This document shows, one piece after another, positions 1-5,193 of a stretch of DNA of 5,193 bases. Under the pieces are notes generated by a model. The model searched no databases and was not told the DNA's origin. It saw only the letters and a list, made by a program, of their open reading frames with translations. The DNA comes from Prolixibacteraceae bacterium (GTDB lineage Bacteria; Bacteroidota; Bacteroidia; Bacteroidales; Prolixibacteraceae). The position numbers and the translations under genes were made by a program. How positions within the stretch are numbered: position 1 is the first letter of the stretch; each line of letters opens with the position of its first letter. Location of the stretch: assembly GCA_016931875.1 (NCBI GenBank), contig JAFGDX010000130.1, forward strand, positions 1-5,193. Reading direction: 5' to 3'.

Positions 1-834
1 AGTATAGGAAGTTATATGGATGCCACCTGGAATGCCATTAATTCGGTCATTCCGGGAATCGACAACAAGGAAATCAGCAACGAATGGCTGGCGGAAAATA
101 TTCAGCAGGGACACGGGCCGCTGGGAGCCGAATACCCGGATGTTGCCTACGGAATGGAAGGCGACACACCCGCATGGCTGAATTTAATTTTGAACGGACT
201 GAGCAATCCAGAGCACCCGGAATGGGGGGGCTGGGGCGGCCGCTACGAACTTTATATTCCTGAACCGCTGAAAGGCCGGATTATTCCTGTATTTATTGGC
301 GGAGCTGACTATGAACCCGAAAGCCGCCCTGTTTGGACCAATGCCGACGACACGTTTACACCGCAAATCCCCAACAATTTTGGAAGAGCCATTCGCAAAG
401 ACACACTTACAGTTACCAACAATAAAGTTACTTTGTGGCGCTGGCGCAACGATTTTCAAAACGATTTTGCAGCCCGCATGGACTGGTGTACAAAATCGTA
501 TGAAGAAGCCAACCACCCACCGGTTCCGGCATTGGGGCACCCGGATGAGTTCTCCGTAAAATCAGGTGATATTTTTAGTCTCGATGCCAGCGGAACCACC
601 GATCCCGATGGCGATAACCTGAGTTACTGGTGGTTTCAGTACCCGGAAGCCGGGACGTACAATAAGTCGGTAAGTTTTGGAAATCTTTCTGAAAACCTGT
701 ACAATGTGCACACCATTGTTGCGCCCGAGGTTGAAAAACCGGAAACGGTTCATTTTATCCTGAAGGTTACCGACAAGGGCACACCTGCATTATCAGGATA
801 CAAAAGAGTGATTGTTACCGTTCATCCCAATTAG
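1..834 (+). CDS. DUF1593 / Sde0182-like nucleoside hydrolase-like protein, 3' part (5' truncated)
   Basis: The reading frame is open from base 1 to the TAG at 832-834, giving 277 visible residues. The first ATG (base 16) is probably internal, since the frame runs off the left edge and the family is usually longer than this. The visible part matches the end of the DUF1593 nucleoside-hydrolase-like domain, with GMEGDTPAWL at visible residues 51-60 and a Trp/Gly-rich WGGWGGRY at 75-82, then WRWRNDFQNDFAARMDW at 146-162. A C-terminal Ig/PKD-like beta domain follows (about 172-277), marked by DASGTTDPDGDNLSYWW at 195-211 and ending in a beta-strand (RVIVTVHPN). Family members such as Saccharophagus Sde0182 are exported and linked to plant polysaccharides, but their exact reaction is not established. 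A signal peptide, if present, lies outside the window. It converges on araB across a 213-bp gap, so it is not in that operon. A run of seven G at 224-230 does not break the frame. Confidence 0.88.
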   Translation, partial: SIGSYMDATWNAINSVIPGIDNKEISNEWLAENIQQGHGPLGAEYPDVAYGMEGDTPAWLNLILNGLSNPEHPEWGGWGGRYELYIPEPLKGRIIPVFIGGADYEPESRPVWTNADDTFTPQIPNNFGRAIRKDTLTVTNNKVTLWRWRNDFQNDFAARMDWCTKSYEEANHPPVPALGHPDEFSVKSGDIFSLDASGTTDPDGDNLSYWWFQYPEAGTYNKSVSFGNLSENLYNVHTIVAPEVEKPETVHFILKVTDKGTPALSGYKRVIVTVHPN

Positions 835-911
835 ATTCAAAATAAAAAACGTACCCATCGCCGGTGGTGCCATTTTAAAAGAAATGATGATGGAAGATAA
901 TATGTAAACCT

Positions 912-966
912 GTGTCCCGCAGACAAACGGTGCCGGAGCGTCCGGTGAAGCCGTGTCCGGCAGACA
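912..966. repeat. Direct 14-mer repeats flanking a GC-rich structured core
   Basis: GTGTCCCGCAGACA at 912-925 and GTGTCCGGCAGACA at 953-966 match at 13 of 14 bases with a period of 41. Between them is a small inverted repeat, CCGGA (933-937), GCG, TCCGG (941-945), enclosed by ACGG (927-930) and CCGT (951-954), so the core can fold into a stem with an internal loop. The right copy runs into a perfect 10-bp palindrome, AGACATGTCT (962-971). The block is more GC-rich than the AT-rich spacers elsewhere in the window and encodes nothing recognisable. It may be part of a dispersed intergenic repeat; only a whole-genome comparison can show that. Confidence 0.55.
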
Positions 967-980
967 TGTCTATTTCTGAT

Positions 981-1037
981 TTATTCAGCTGGTGACTTGA
1001 AGTCACCAGCTGAATAAGAGAGTCGCCTGCTGAATAA
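981..1037. repeat. Perfect 17-bp-arm palindrome plus a third diverged arm (REP-like)
   Basis: The left arm TTATTCAGCTGGTGACT (981-997) and the right arm AGTCACCAGCTGAATAA (1001-1017) are perfect reverse complements around the 3-base loop TGA (998-1000). A third copy of the right arm, AGTCGCCTGCTGAATAA (1021-1037), follows 20 bases downstream with two mismatches. The element lies between the convergent DUF1593 and araB genes, starting 147 bp after the first stop and ending 11 bp before the second. Neither strand has a T-run next to the stem, so it is not a classical intrinsic terminator, though so strong a stem could still stop or protect transcripts. The architecture resembles REP/BIME-type palindromic elements. 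No transposase is visible to assign it to. Confidence 0.75.
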
Positions 1038-1047
1038 AGGAAATCGG

Positions 1048-2712
1048 TTAATATTCAAATTCAATAAACTTTCCAAACTTTTTATACTTCGCATAAAGCG
1101 CTTTGTATTTTTCCACATTTTCAGGAATCGGGTGATATTCAGTTTCAATACCTCCGCCCATATTTTTCTGTGCTTCGGCAGTACTGGAATATACTCCGGC
1201 TGCCACAGCTGCGGCCATTGCCGAGCCCAGCGCACAGGCCTGTTCCGAGCGGGCCACTTTTATGGGCATATCCAAAACATCGGCAACAATTTGCATCACC
1301 AGCGGCGATTTTTTTGCCACGCCCCCCAGGGCAATAACTCCGTCAATTCGCACACCTTCAGCAATAAACCGGTCGTTAATGGCTTTTGACCCAAAGGCTG
1401 TGGCTTCCACCAATGCTCTGAAAATCCGGGGTGCATCGGAGCCGAGGTTTAAACCGGCAATTGCTCCTTTCAGATTTTGATTGGCATCGGGAGTTCGTCG
1501 GCCGTTCATCCAGTCGAGCGCAACAATTCCACTTTCATCAATCGGAATTTTGGCCGCTTCCTCACTTAATTTCGCAATAATCTTATCCGATGTTTCATTT
1601 ATAAGCTTTTGTTTGGTGACCTCGTCGAGCAATTCAGATTCAGCCAGAATATTTTTCAACGGCCACTCCAGAACCCGTTTAAACCAGGCATAAATATCGC
1701 CAAAAGCCGATTGCCCGGCTTCCAGTCCCATCATTCCCGGAACAATGGAACCATCCACCTGGCCGCAAATTCCATTCACCAGTTTGTCGCCCACTTCTTC
1801 CATGGGTGCAATCAGCATGTCGCAGGTGGAAGTCCCCATCACTTTGGAGAGATAATAGGGTTCTATCTCAGCGCCTACCGCGCCAAGGTGGGCATCGAAA
1901 GCGCCAACTCCCACAACAACATCGGTTGAAAGTCCGAGTTTTTCGGCCCACTCCGATGTTAATGTTCCTGCCGAAACATCGCAGGTAAAGGTTTCTTTGT
2001 AAAGCCGGTCTTTTAATCCTGCCAGCATGGGGTCGAGTGCGGTTAAAAATTCTTCGGAGGGCAATCCTCCAAACGCTTCGTGCCACATGGCTTTATGACC
2101 GGCGGCACAACGGCTTCGTTTTAAAGTTTTCGGGTTGGTATTTCCGGTTAAAATAGCCGGAATCCAGTCGCAGTGTTCTACCCACGAGTAAGCTGCCCGG
2201 AAAACCCCGGCATCTTCGCGAATCACATGCAGCAATTTAGCCCAGAACCATTCGGAAGAATAGATGCCGCCTTCAAATTTGGTAAAATCAATATCCCATT
2301 TTTTAGCCAGTGCATTGATTTCTTCCGCCTCTTTCACTGCCGTGTGATCCTTCCAAAGTACAAACATGGCATTTGGATTTTCTTCAAAACCAGGAGTTAA
2401 TGAGAGTGGAGTTCCCTTTTCATCGACGGCCACCGGAGTTGAACCAGTGGTATCGACCGAAATTCCGACAACGTTTTCAGCCACTCCGGCCGGCGCCTGT
2501 TTCAATGCTTCAACAATGGTAAATTCCAATCCTTCCAGATAGTCGCCGGGGTGTTGGCGAAACCGGTTTACCGGGGCGTCGCAATACATCCCTTTTTCCC
2601 AGCGGGGATAATGAAAAACTGCACTGGCCACCTCTTCACCAGTTTCCACATCTACAAGTAATGAGCGAACGGAATCTGTTCCGTAATCCAAACCTATGGT
2701 ATATTTTGCCAT
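1048..2712 (-). CDS. araB: Ribulokinase (L-ribulokinase)
   Basis: This cytoplasmic FGGY-family kinase uses ATP to make L-ribulose-5-phosphate from L-ribulose, the second step of bacterial L-arabinose catabolism. The 554 residues are close to the usual AraB length (about 560). The N-terminal FGGY lobe opens with the phosphate-binding strand-loop GLDYGTDSVRSLLVD (residues 7-21), followed by the AraB-typical DTTGSTPVAVD (87-97) and LWKDHTA (119-125). GAFDAHLG (270-277) carries the expected catalytic Asp273, and GTSTCDM (293-299) and the nucleotide-binding segment ALGGVAKKSP (461-470) lie in the C-terminal lobe. The ATG start is chosen because the phosphate-binding strand begins within a few residues of it; no clear Shine-Dalgarno is seen. 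It lies 79 bp downstream of araD on the same strand and is probably cotranscribed with it. It ends in TAA 11 bp from the palindromic repeat. No frameshift or missing motif is seen. Some FGGY kinases also accept D-ribulose, but the overall match is to AraB. Confidence 0.96.
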   Translation of the reverse strand: MAKYTIGLDYGTDSVRSLLVDVETGEEVASAVFHYPRWEKGMYCDAPVNRFRQHPGDYLEGLEFTIVEALKQAPAGVAENVVGISVDTTGSTPVAVDEKGTPLSLTPGFEENPNAMFVLWKDHTAVKEAEEINALAKKWDIDFTKFEGGIYSSEWFWAKLLHVIREDAGVFRAAYSWVEHCDWIPAILTGNTNPKTLKRSRCAAGHKAMWHEAFGGLPSEEFLTALDPMLAGLKDRLYKETFTCDVSAGTLTSEWAEKLGLSTDVVVGVGAFDAHLGAVGAEIEPYYLSKVMGTSTCDMLIAPMEEVGDKLVNGICGQVDGSIVPGMMGLEAGQSAFGDIYAWFKRVLEWPLKNILAESELLDEVTKQKLINETSDKIIAKLSEEAAKIPIDESGIVALDWMNGRRTPDANQNLKGAIAGLNLGSDAPRIFRALVEATAFGSKAINDRFIAEGVRIDGVIALGGVAKKSPLVMQIVADVLDMPIKVARSEQACALGSAMAAAVAAGVYSSTAEAQKNMGGGIETEYHPIPENVEKYKALYAKYKKFGKFIEFEY

Positions 2713-2791
2713 TTCAAATTTATATTTGATTAATTTTTATTGATTCTTTTATTGCCATAATATTGCCGGCTGCAATACAAACTACTCTGCC

Positions 2792-3478
2792 CTACGCCTG
2801 CCCGTAATAGGCATTTTTCCCGTGTTTCCGAAGAAAATGTTTATCCAGCAGCACCTGATCCATGGTGGTTTCCGGGTTTAACTGAAGCGAGCGAAATGTC
2901 ATTTTGGCTACTTCTTCCAAAACCACGGCATTGTGAACGGCATTATCGGCATTGGCGCCCCAACTAAACGGGCCGTGGTTGTTTACCAAAACCCCGGGTA
3001 TTTGTTCCGGGTTCAAATTTTTGAATGTTTCAACAATAACCCGTCCTGTTTCAAGCTCGTATTCACCTTCAATCTCTTCTTTGGTCATTTTCCGGGTACA
3101 CGGAATTTCGCCGTAAAAATAGTCGGCATGTGTTGTCCCAATTGCCGGAATCCCCATTCCTGCCTGCGCCCATGAAGTGGCCCACTCGGAATGGGTATGC
3201 ACCACCCCGCCAATATTCTGAAATTGCCGGTACAATACCAGGTGGGTTGGTGTATCGCTCGATGGTTTTAAATTTCCCTCTACCACCTGGCCGTACAAAT
3301 TCATCACCACCATATCTTTGGGTTTCATTTTATCATAGGAAACCCCGCTGGGTTTGATAACCACCAAATCGCGCTCGCGGTTGATGCCGCTCACATTTCC
3401 CCAGGTAAAAATTACAAGCCCGTGTTTAACCAAATCGAGATTGGCCTGAAATACCTCTTCCTTTAATTTTTCCAGCAT
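2792..3478 (-). CDS. araD: L-ribulose-5-phosphate 4-epimerase
   Basis: This is a class II aldolase-fold, metal-dependent epimerase that turns L-ribulose-5-phosphate into D-xylulose-5-phosphate, feeding the pentose phosphate pathway. Its 228 residues compare with 231 in E. coli AraD and align almost end to end. Visible conserved elements are the substrate loop TWGNVSG (25-31), IKPSGV (41-46), KPSSDTPTH (71-79, with Asp75), the metal ligands His94 and His96 in [14 protein letters not shown] (115-123, with catalytic Asp119), the third metal ligand His168 in VNNHGPF, and the C-terminal [12 protein letters not shown], where Tyr225 corresponds to E. coli catalytic Tyr229. All active-site residues I can identify are present. 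The start [10 protein letters not shown] matches the E. coli start MLEDLKRQVL. It is the first gene of the minus-strand unit, followed after 79 bp by araB, and is divergent from the ECF sigma gene across 327 bp. Paralogues in the family include UlaF/SgbE epimerases, but pairing with araB favours AraD. Confidence 0.96.
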   Translation of the reverse strand: MLEKLKEEVFQANLDLVKHGLVIFTWGNVSGINRERDLVVIKPSGVSYDKMKPKDMVVMNLYGQVVEGNLKPSSDTPTHLVLYRQFQNIGGVVHTHSEWATSWAQAGMGIPAIGTTHADYFYGEIPCTRKMTKEEIEGEYELETGRVIVETFKNLNPEQIPGVLVNNHGPFSWGANADNAVHNAVVLEEVAKMTFRSLQLNPETTMDQVLLDKHFLRKHGKNAYYGQA

Positions 3479-3531
3479 AACATTCAGCTTAAAGTTGCAA
3501 GTTTAATGTTTAAAGTTAAGTGTTTCCGTGT

Positions 3532-3552
3532 TTCAGGATTCATGCTCCTGAA
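3532..3552. promoter_or_regulatory. 21-bp interrupted palindrome upstream of araD, candidate operator
   Basis: TTCAGGA (3532-3538) and TCCTGAA (3546-3552) are perfect 7-bp reverse complements separated by TTCATGC. The site lies 53 bp upstream of the araD start codon, where a repressor or activator of araDB could bind. Bacteroidetes arabinose genes are known in some species to be controlled by the Nudix-related regulator AraR, but I cannot match this site to its consensus from memory. It could instead be a transcript hairpin. The call is inferred from symmetry and position only. Confidence 0.35.
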
Positions 3553-3694
3553 TATTATTTCTTTATTTAAAAACAGTTTGATCTTTTTGCTTGTTGAATA
3601 TTTTAAATGTAAAAATAACACTTATGATGAAATAAAAAAATACCCGTGGTTTTTCTTTTCAAAAAAGTACATTTAAAGAGTGGCGGCAAAAGGA

Positions 3695-3715
3695 ACAATT
3701 TGCACACAAAATTGT
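3695..3715. promoter_or_regulatory. 21-bp interrupted palindrome upstream of the sigma gene, candidate operator
   Basis: ACAATTT (3695-3701) and AAATTGT (3709-3715) are perfect 7-bp reverse complements around GCACACA. It has the same 7+7+7 geometry as the palindrome near araD but unrelated arm sequence. It sits about 30 bp upstream of the candidate -33 element of the sigma promoter, a usual place for an activator site. The arms are AT-rich, so chance symmetry is more likely here than for the other palindrome. Confidence 0.25.
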
Positions 3716-3744
3716 ATTTCCAAATTATTTTTGAGATACGGATA

Positions 3745-3775
3745 TTGCCGATACTCTAATGTTTCCTAACTTTAC
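3745..3775 (+). promoter_or_regulatory. Candidate Bacteroidota-type promoter for the ECF sigma gene
   Basis: TTG at 3745-3747 and TAACTTTA at 3768-3775 are separated by 20 bp and resemble the -33 TTTG / -7 TAnnTTTG pattern of the Bacteroidota primary sigma factor. The -7 element has five of the six defined bases (the last G is A). Transcription would begin near 3780, leaving a leader of about 25 nt before the GTG start at 3806. Confidence 0.4.
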
Positions 3776-3805
3776 AGAGCAAATAAACAGAACAGCAGCA
3801 GCATT

Positions 3806-4396
3806 GTGAAAAGTACAGAAAAGGAATACTGGCAGATGGTTTGGGATAAATTTCGCGAGGGTGACCGTGAAGCATTCAAAACCATTTACAACGAATTTAT
3901 CGATGTACTTTTTGCCTATGGTTCAAAAATAACTTCCAACAATTTTTTGCTCGAAGATGCTATCCAGGATGTTTTTGTCGACATTTACAGTTATGGTAAA
4001 AAACTGAATCATCCGGAGTACCTGGAATATTACCTGTTTAAAACATTAAAGAATAACATTATCCGTAAGTTAAAGGAAAATCGTCGTTTCGATTTTAGTG
4101 AAGGCGGTGAGTATAATTTTGACTTGAAATTTCCGGCAGAAGACCCGGAAAATGAAGAACAACGACTGGAAAAACAATTAAAATTGCTCAAAGAAGAAAT
4201 AAAAAATCTCGACAGCAAAAAAAGAGAACTCCTCTTTTTAAAATTCAACAGCGGATTAACATACACAGAAATAGGATTATTGCTTGACCTCAAGCCGGAT
4301 ACAGTAAAAAAGCAGGTGCACCGCATTCTGCAATATTTCAAACAACGTTTTCAAAATAAATTTTTCGATTTTTTTGTCATCTGTTTTAAAGCATAA
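3806..4396 (+). CDS. RNA polymerase ECF sigma factor, Bacteroidota FecI-like family
   Basis: This 196-residue protein would direct RNA polymerase to a small set of promoters when released from its anti-sigma partner. Sigma region 2 spans about residues 25-92 and includes the region 2.2-type segment LLEDAIQDVFVDIYSYGKKL (48-67). An acidic linker (about 98-125) leads to sigma region 4 (about 128-182), whose helix-turn-helix is LTYTEIGLLLDLKPDTVKKQ (151-170). The start is GTG at 3806: an in-frame stop at 3767-3769 closes the frame upstream and no ATG lies between. The ATG at 3836 (Met11) is the alternative; GTG is preferred because relatives carry about ten residues before the equivalent Trp. 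No Shine-Dalgarno is seen. The C-terminus ends in an aromatic, hydrophobic tail (KFFDFFVICFKA). The FecR-like gene follows after 67 bp on the same strand, so the two are probably one operon. The family is clear; the target promoters cannot be told from sequence. Confidence 0.93.
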   Translation: MKSTEKEYWQMVWDKFREGDREAFKTIYNEFIDVLFAYGSKITSNNFLLEDAIQDVFVDIYSYGKKLNHPEYLEYYLFKTLKNNIIRKLKENRRFDFSEGGEYNFDLKFPAEDPENEEQRLEKQLKLLKEEIKNLDSKKRELLFLKFNSGLTYTEIGLLLDLKPDTVKKQVHRILQYFKQRFQNKFFDFFVICFKA

Positions 4397-4463
4397 AAAA
4401 ATTATCGATTACGTGTCCCCTTTTTGCAAGTTGTTTCTCTTATGAACAATTAAACTTAAACGG

Positions 4464-5193
4464 ATGGATATTTACGAACAATTAATAGAGAATCCGCTTT
4501 TTTTTAAATGGATTTTTCATCCTACCGAGGAACTCAATGATTATTGGGCTACTTATCTTGAACAAAATCCGGAAGAAACCGATGCTGTTCTGGAATTCAA
4601 ATCAAAATTTGAAAAAAACCTGAAATTCACCAATACAACATTTAGCGAGGAACGAAAAAAAAGATTGGCCCGCCAAATTGCCAAACAACTTGATAAACTC
4701 GACCAGAAAAAGAAACGCCGGATATTTTTGCATAACATAATGAAATACGCTGCAGTAGCGTTATTGTTTTTCACGATTGGAAGTAGTTTAGTTTACCTGT
4801 ACATGGCCAACAGGCAACCGGAAATGTTGGTAGAAAATTCGGTATTGCCTGCCCATGCACAGGAACCGGTACTTATTATTGACAACAAACAACAAATTCA
4901 ACTTAACTCAGGAGAATCAGAACTGGATTATTCCAATTCCGGAGAAATTATTGTTAACAATGCGGAATCGGTAAAAAAGAAAGCAAAAGGACTAACTCCT
5001 GAGATGAACACGTTAATAATTCCTTACGGAAGCCGTTCGGTAATAACATTGGCCGACGGTTCAAAAGTTTGGCTAAACGCAGGCAGCCGGTTAATTTATC
5101 CTTCTGAATTTGTAGACAAGCGGCGTGAAGTTTTTCTGGTTGGAGAAGCATTTTTTGATATTACAAAAGATGAATCGCAGCCTTTTTATGTAA
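4464..5193 (+). CDS. FecR-family anti-sigma factor, 5' part (3' truncated)
   Basis: The frame from ATG 4464 stays open to the window edge, giving 243 residues plus one base. An in-frame TGA at 4443-4445 with no other ATG after it fixes this start. Residues 1-90 are cytoplasmic and form the likely sigma-binding part, ending in the basic stretch DQKKKRR (80-86). A single transmembrane helix spans about 93-114 (IMKYAAVALLFFTIGSSLVY). The rest is predicted periplasmic, with the FecR domain starting near 184: IPYGSRSVITLADGSKVWLN (186-205), AGSRLIYPSEF (206-216) and VFLVGEAFFDITKD (223-236), all family hallmarks. The usual C-terminal DUF4974 domain would lie past the edge. In the family model, an outer-membrane TonB-dependent transducer signals to this domain, which then frees or activates the cytoplasmic sigma factor. 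The partner is almost certainly the sigma gene just upstream. Runs of eight T (4498-4505) and other homopolymers do not disturb the frame. Confidence 0.93.
   Translation, partial: MDIYEQLIENPLFFKWIFHPTEELNDYWATYLEQNPEETDAVLEFKSKFEKNLKFTNTTFSEERKKRLARQIAKQLDKLDQKKKRRIFLHNIMKYAAVALLFFTIGSSLVYLYMANRQPEMLVENSVLPAHAQEPVLIIDNKQQIQLNSGESELDYSNSGEIIVNNAESVKKKAKGLTPEMNTLIIPYGSRSVITLADGSKVWLNAGSRLIYPSEFVDKRREVFLVGEAFFDITKDESQPFYV

Larger units (their letters stand above)
3479..3805. other. Divergent intergenic control region between araD and the ECF sigma gene
   Basis: This 327-bp AT-rich stretch holds no convincing gene. It must contain the araD promoter (minus strand) and the sigma promoter (plus strand). 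Seen in it are two 21-bp interrupted palindromes (3532-3552 and 3695-3715), a pair of TTAAAGTT direct repeats 21 bp apart (3489-3496 and 3510-3517), a GATAC direct repeat (3735-3739 and 3750-3754), and a candidate plus-strand promoter at 3745-3775. I found no clear CAAAnnTA (reverse complement of TAnnTTTG) for an araD promoter, so the araD start of transcription is not assigned. Confidence 0.7.

Noticed and set aside
184..540. Minus-strand open frame of 118 codons inside the DUF1593 gene
   Set aside because: Antisense shadow of a clear coding region; Cys/Arg-rich low-quality translation with no domain.
836..907. Short plus-strand open stretch just after the DUF1593 stop, ending in TAA at 905-907
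   Set aside because: About 20 codons with no credible start of its own and no recognisable family; too short to call a gene remnant with any confidence.
981..1017. Bidirectional intrinsic terminator for the convergent genes
   Set aside because: The stem is strong, but neither side is followed by a T-run, and it is 147 bp from the DUF1593 stop. It is listed as a repeat instead.
981..1235. Minus-strand open frame of 84 codons overlapping the palindrome and the 3' end of araB
   Set aside because: It lies in another frame of the well-supported araB, and its C-terminal end is only a translation of the repeat arms. No domain or start context supports it.
2715..2722. TAAATTTG on the minus strand just before araB, matching the TAnnTTTG -7 pattern
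   Set aside because: It ends two bases from the araB start codon, leaving no room for a transcription start and leader, and no TTG is found at the right distance upstream. Chance match in AT-rich DNA.
2721..2728. TATATTTG on the plus strand in the araD-araB spacer
   Set aside because: It matches the -7 pattern, but no plus-strand gene follows; the region downstream is antisense to araD with no supported product.
3565..3608. ATTTAAAA (3565-3572) and TTTTAAAT (3601-3608) inverted repeat
   Set aside because: Eight AT-only bases with a 28-base loop are expected by chance in such AT-rich sequence.

Overview
The window looks like a chromosomal segment of a Bacteroidota bacterium, probably an environmental carbohydrate degrader; the order or family level cannot be fixed from sequence alone. 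The grounds are a FecI-type ECF sigma factor followed by a FecR-type anti-sigma factor, starts without clear Shine-Dalgarno sequences, AT-rich spacers, a possible TTG / TAnnTTTG-like promoter, and a secreted-type DUF1593 glycan-associated protein. No rRNA, tRNA, CRISPR array, transposase or phage gene is visible.

Layout: (1) 1-834 (+) is the 3' part of a DUF1593 / Sde0182-like protein, cut by the left edge. (2) 835-1047 is a non-coding gap between convergent genes, filled with repeats: two near-identical 14-mers around a GC-rich structured core (912-966), a perfect 17-bp-arm hairpin (981-1017) and a third diverged arm (1021-1037). (3) 1048-3478 (-) is a two-gene L-arabinose unit transcribed araD then araB. 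(4) 3479-3805 is a 327-bp divergent control region with two separate 21-bp interrupted palindromes, each built as 7+7+7, and a candidate promoter for the sigma gene. (5) 3806-4396 (+) is the ECF sigma factor. (6) 4464-5193 (+) is the N-terminal 243 residues of its FecR-like anti-sigma factor, cut by the right edge.

How it may work: AraB phosphorylates L-ribulose and AraD epimerises L-ribulose-5-phosphate to D-xylulose-5-phosphate, which enters the pentose phosphate pathway. The divergent sigma/anti-sigma pair is the type that, in Bacteroidota, senses a glycan through a TonB-dependent SusC-like transducer and switches on a polysaccharide utilisation locus. The arrangement suggests, but does not prove, that the locus beyond 5193 handles an arabinose-containing glycan. 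araA (L-arabinose isomerase) is not in the window and cannot belong to this short araDB unit, because the unit is closed by a divergent gene upstream and a convergent gene downstream.

I found no clearly new system. The most interesting points are the intergenic palindromic repeat cluster, the paired 21-bp palindromes in the control region, and the coupling of a FecI/FecR pair to an isolated araDB unit.
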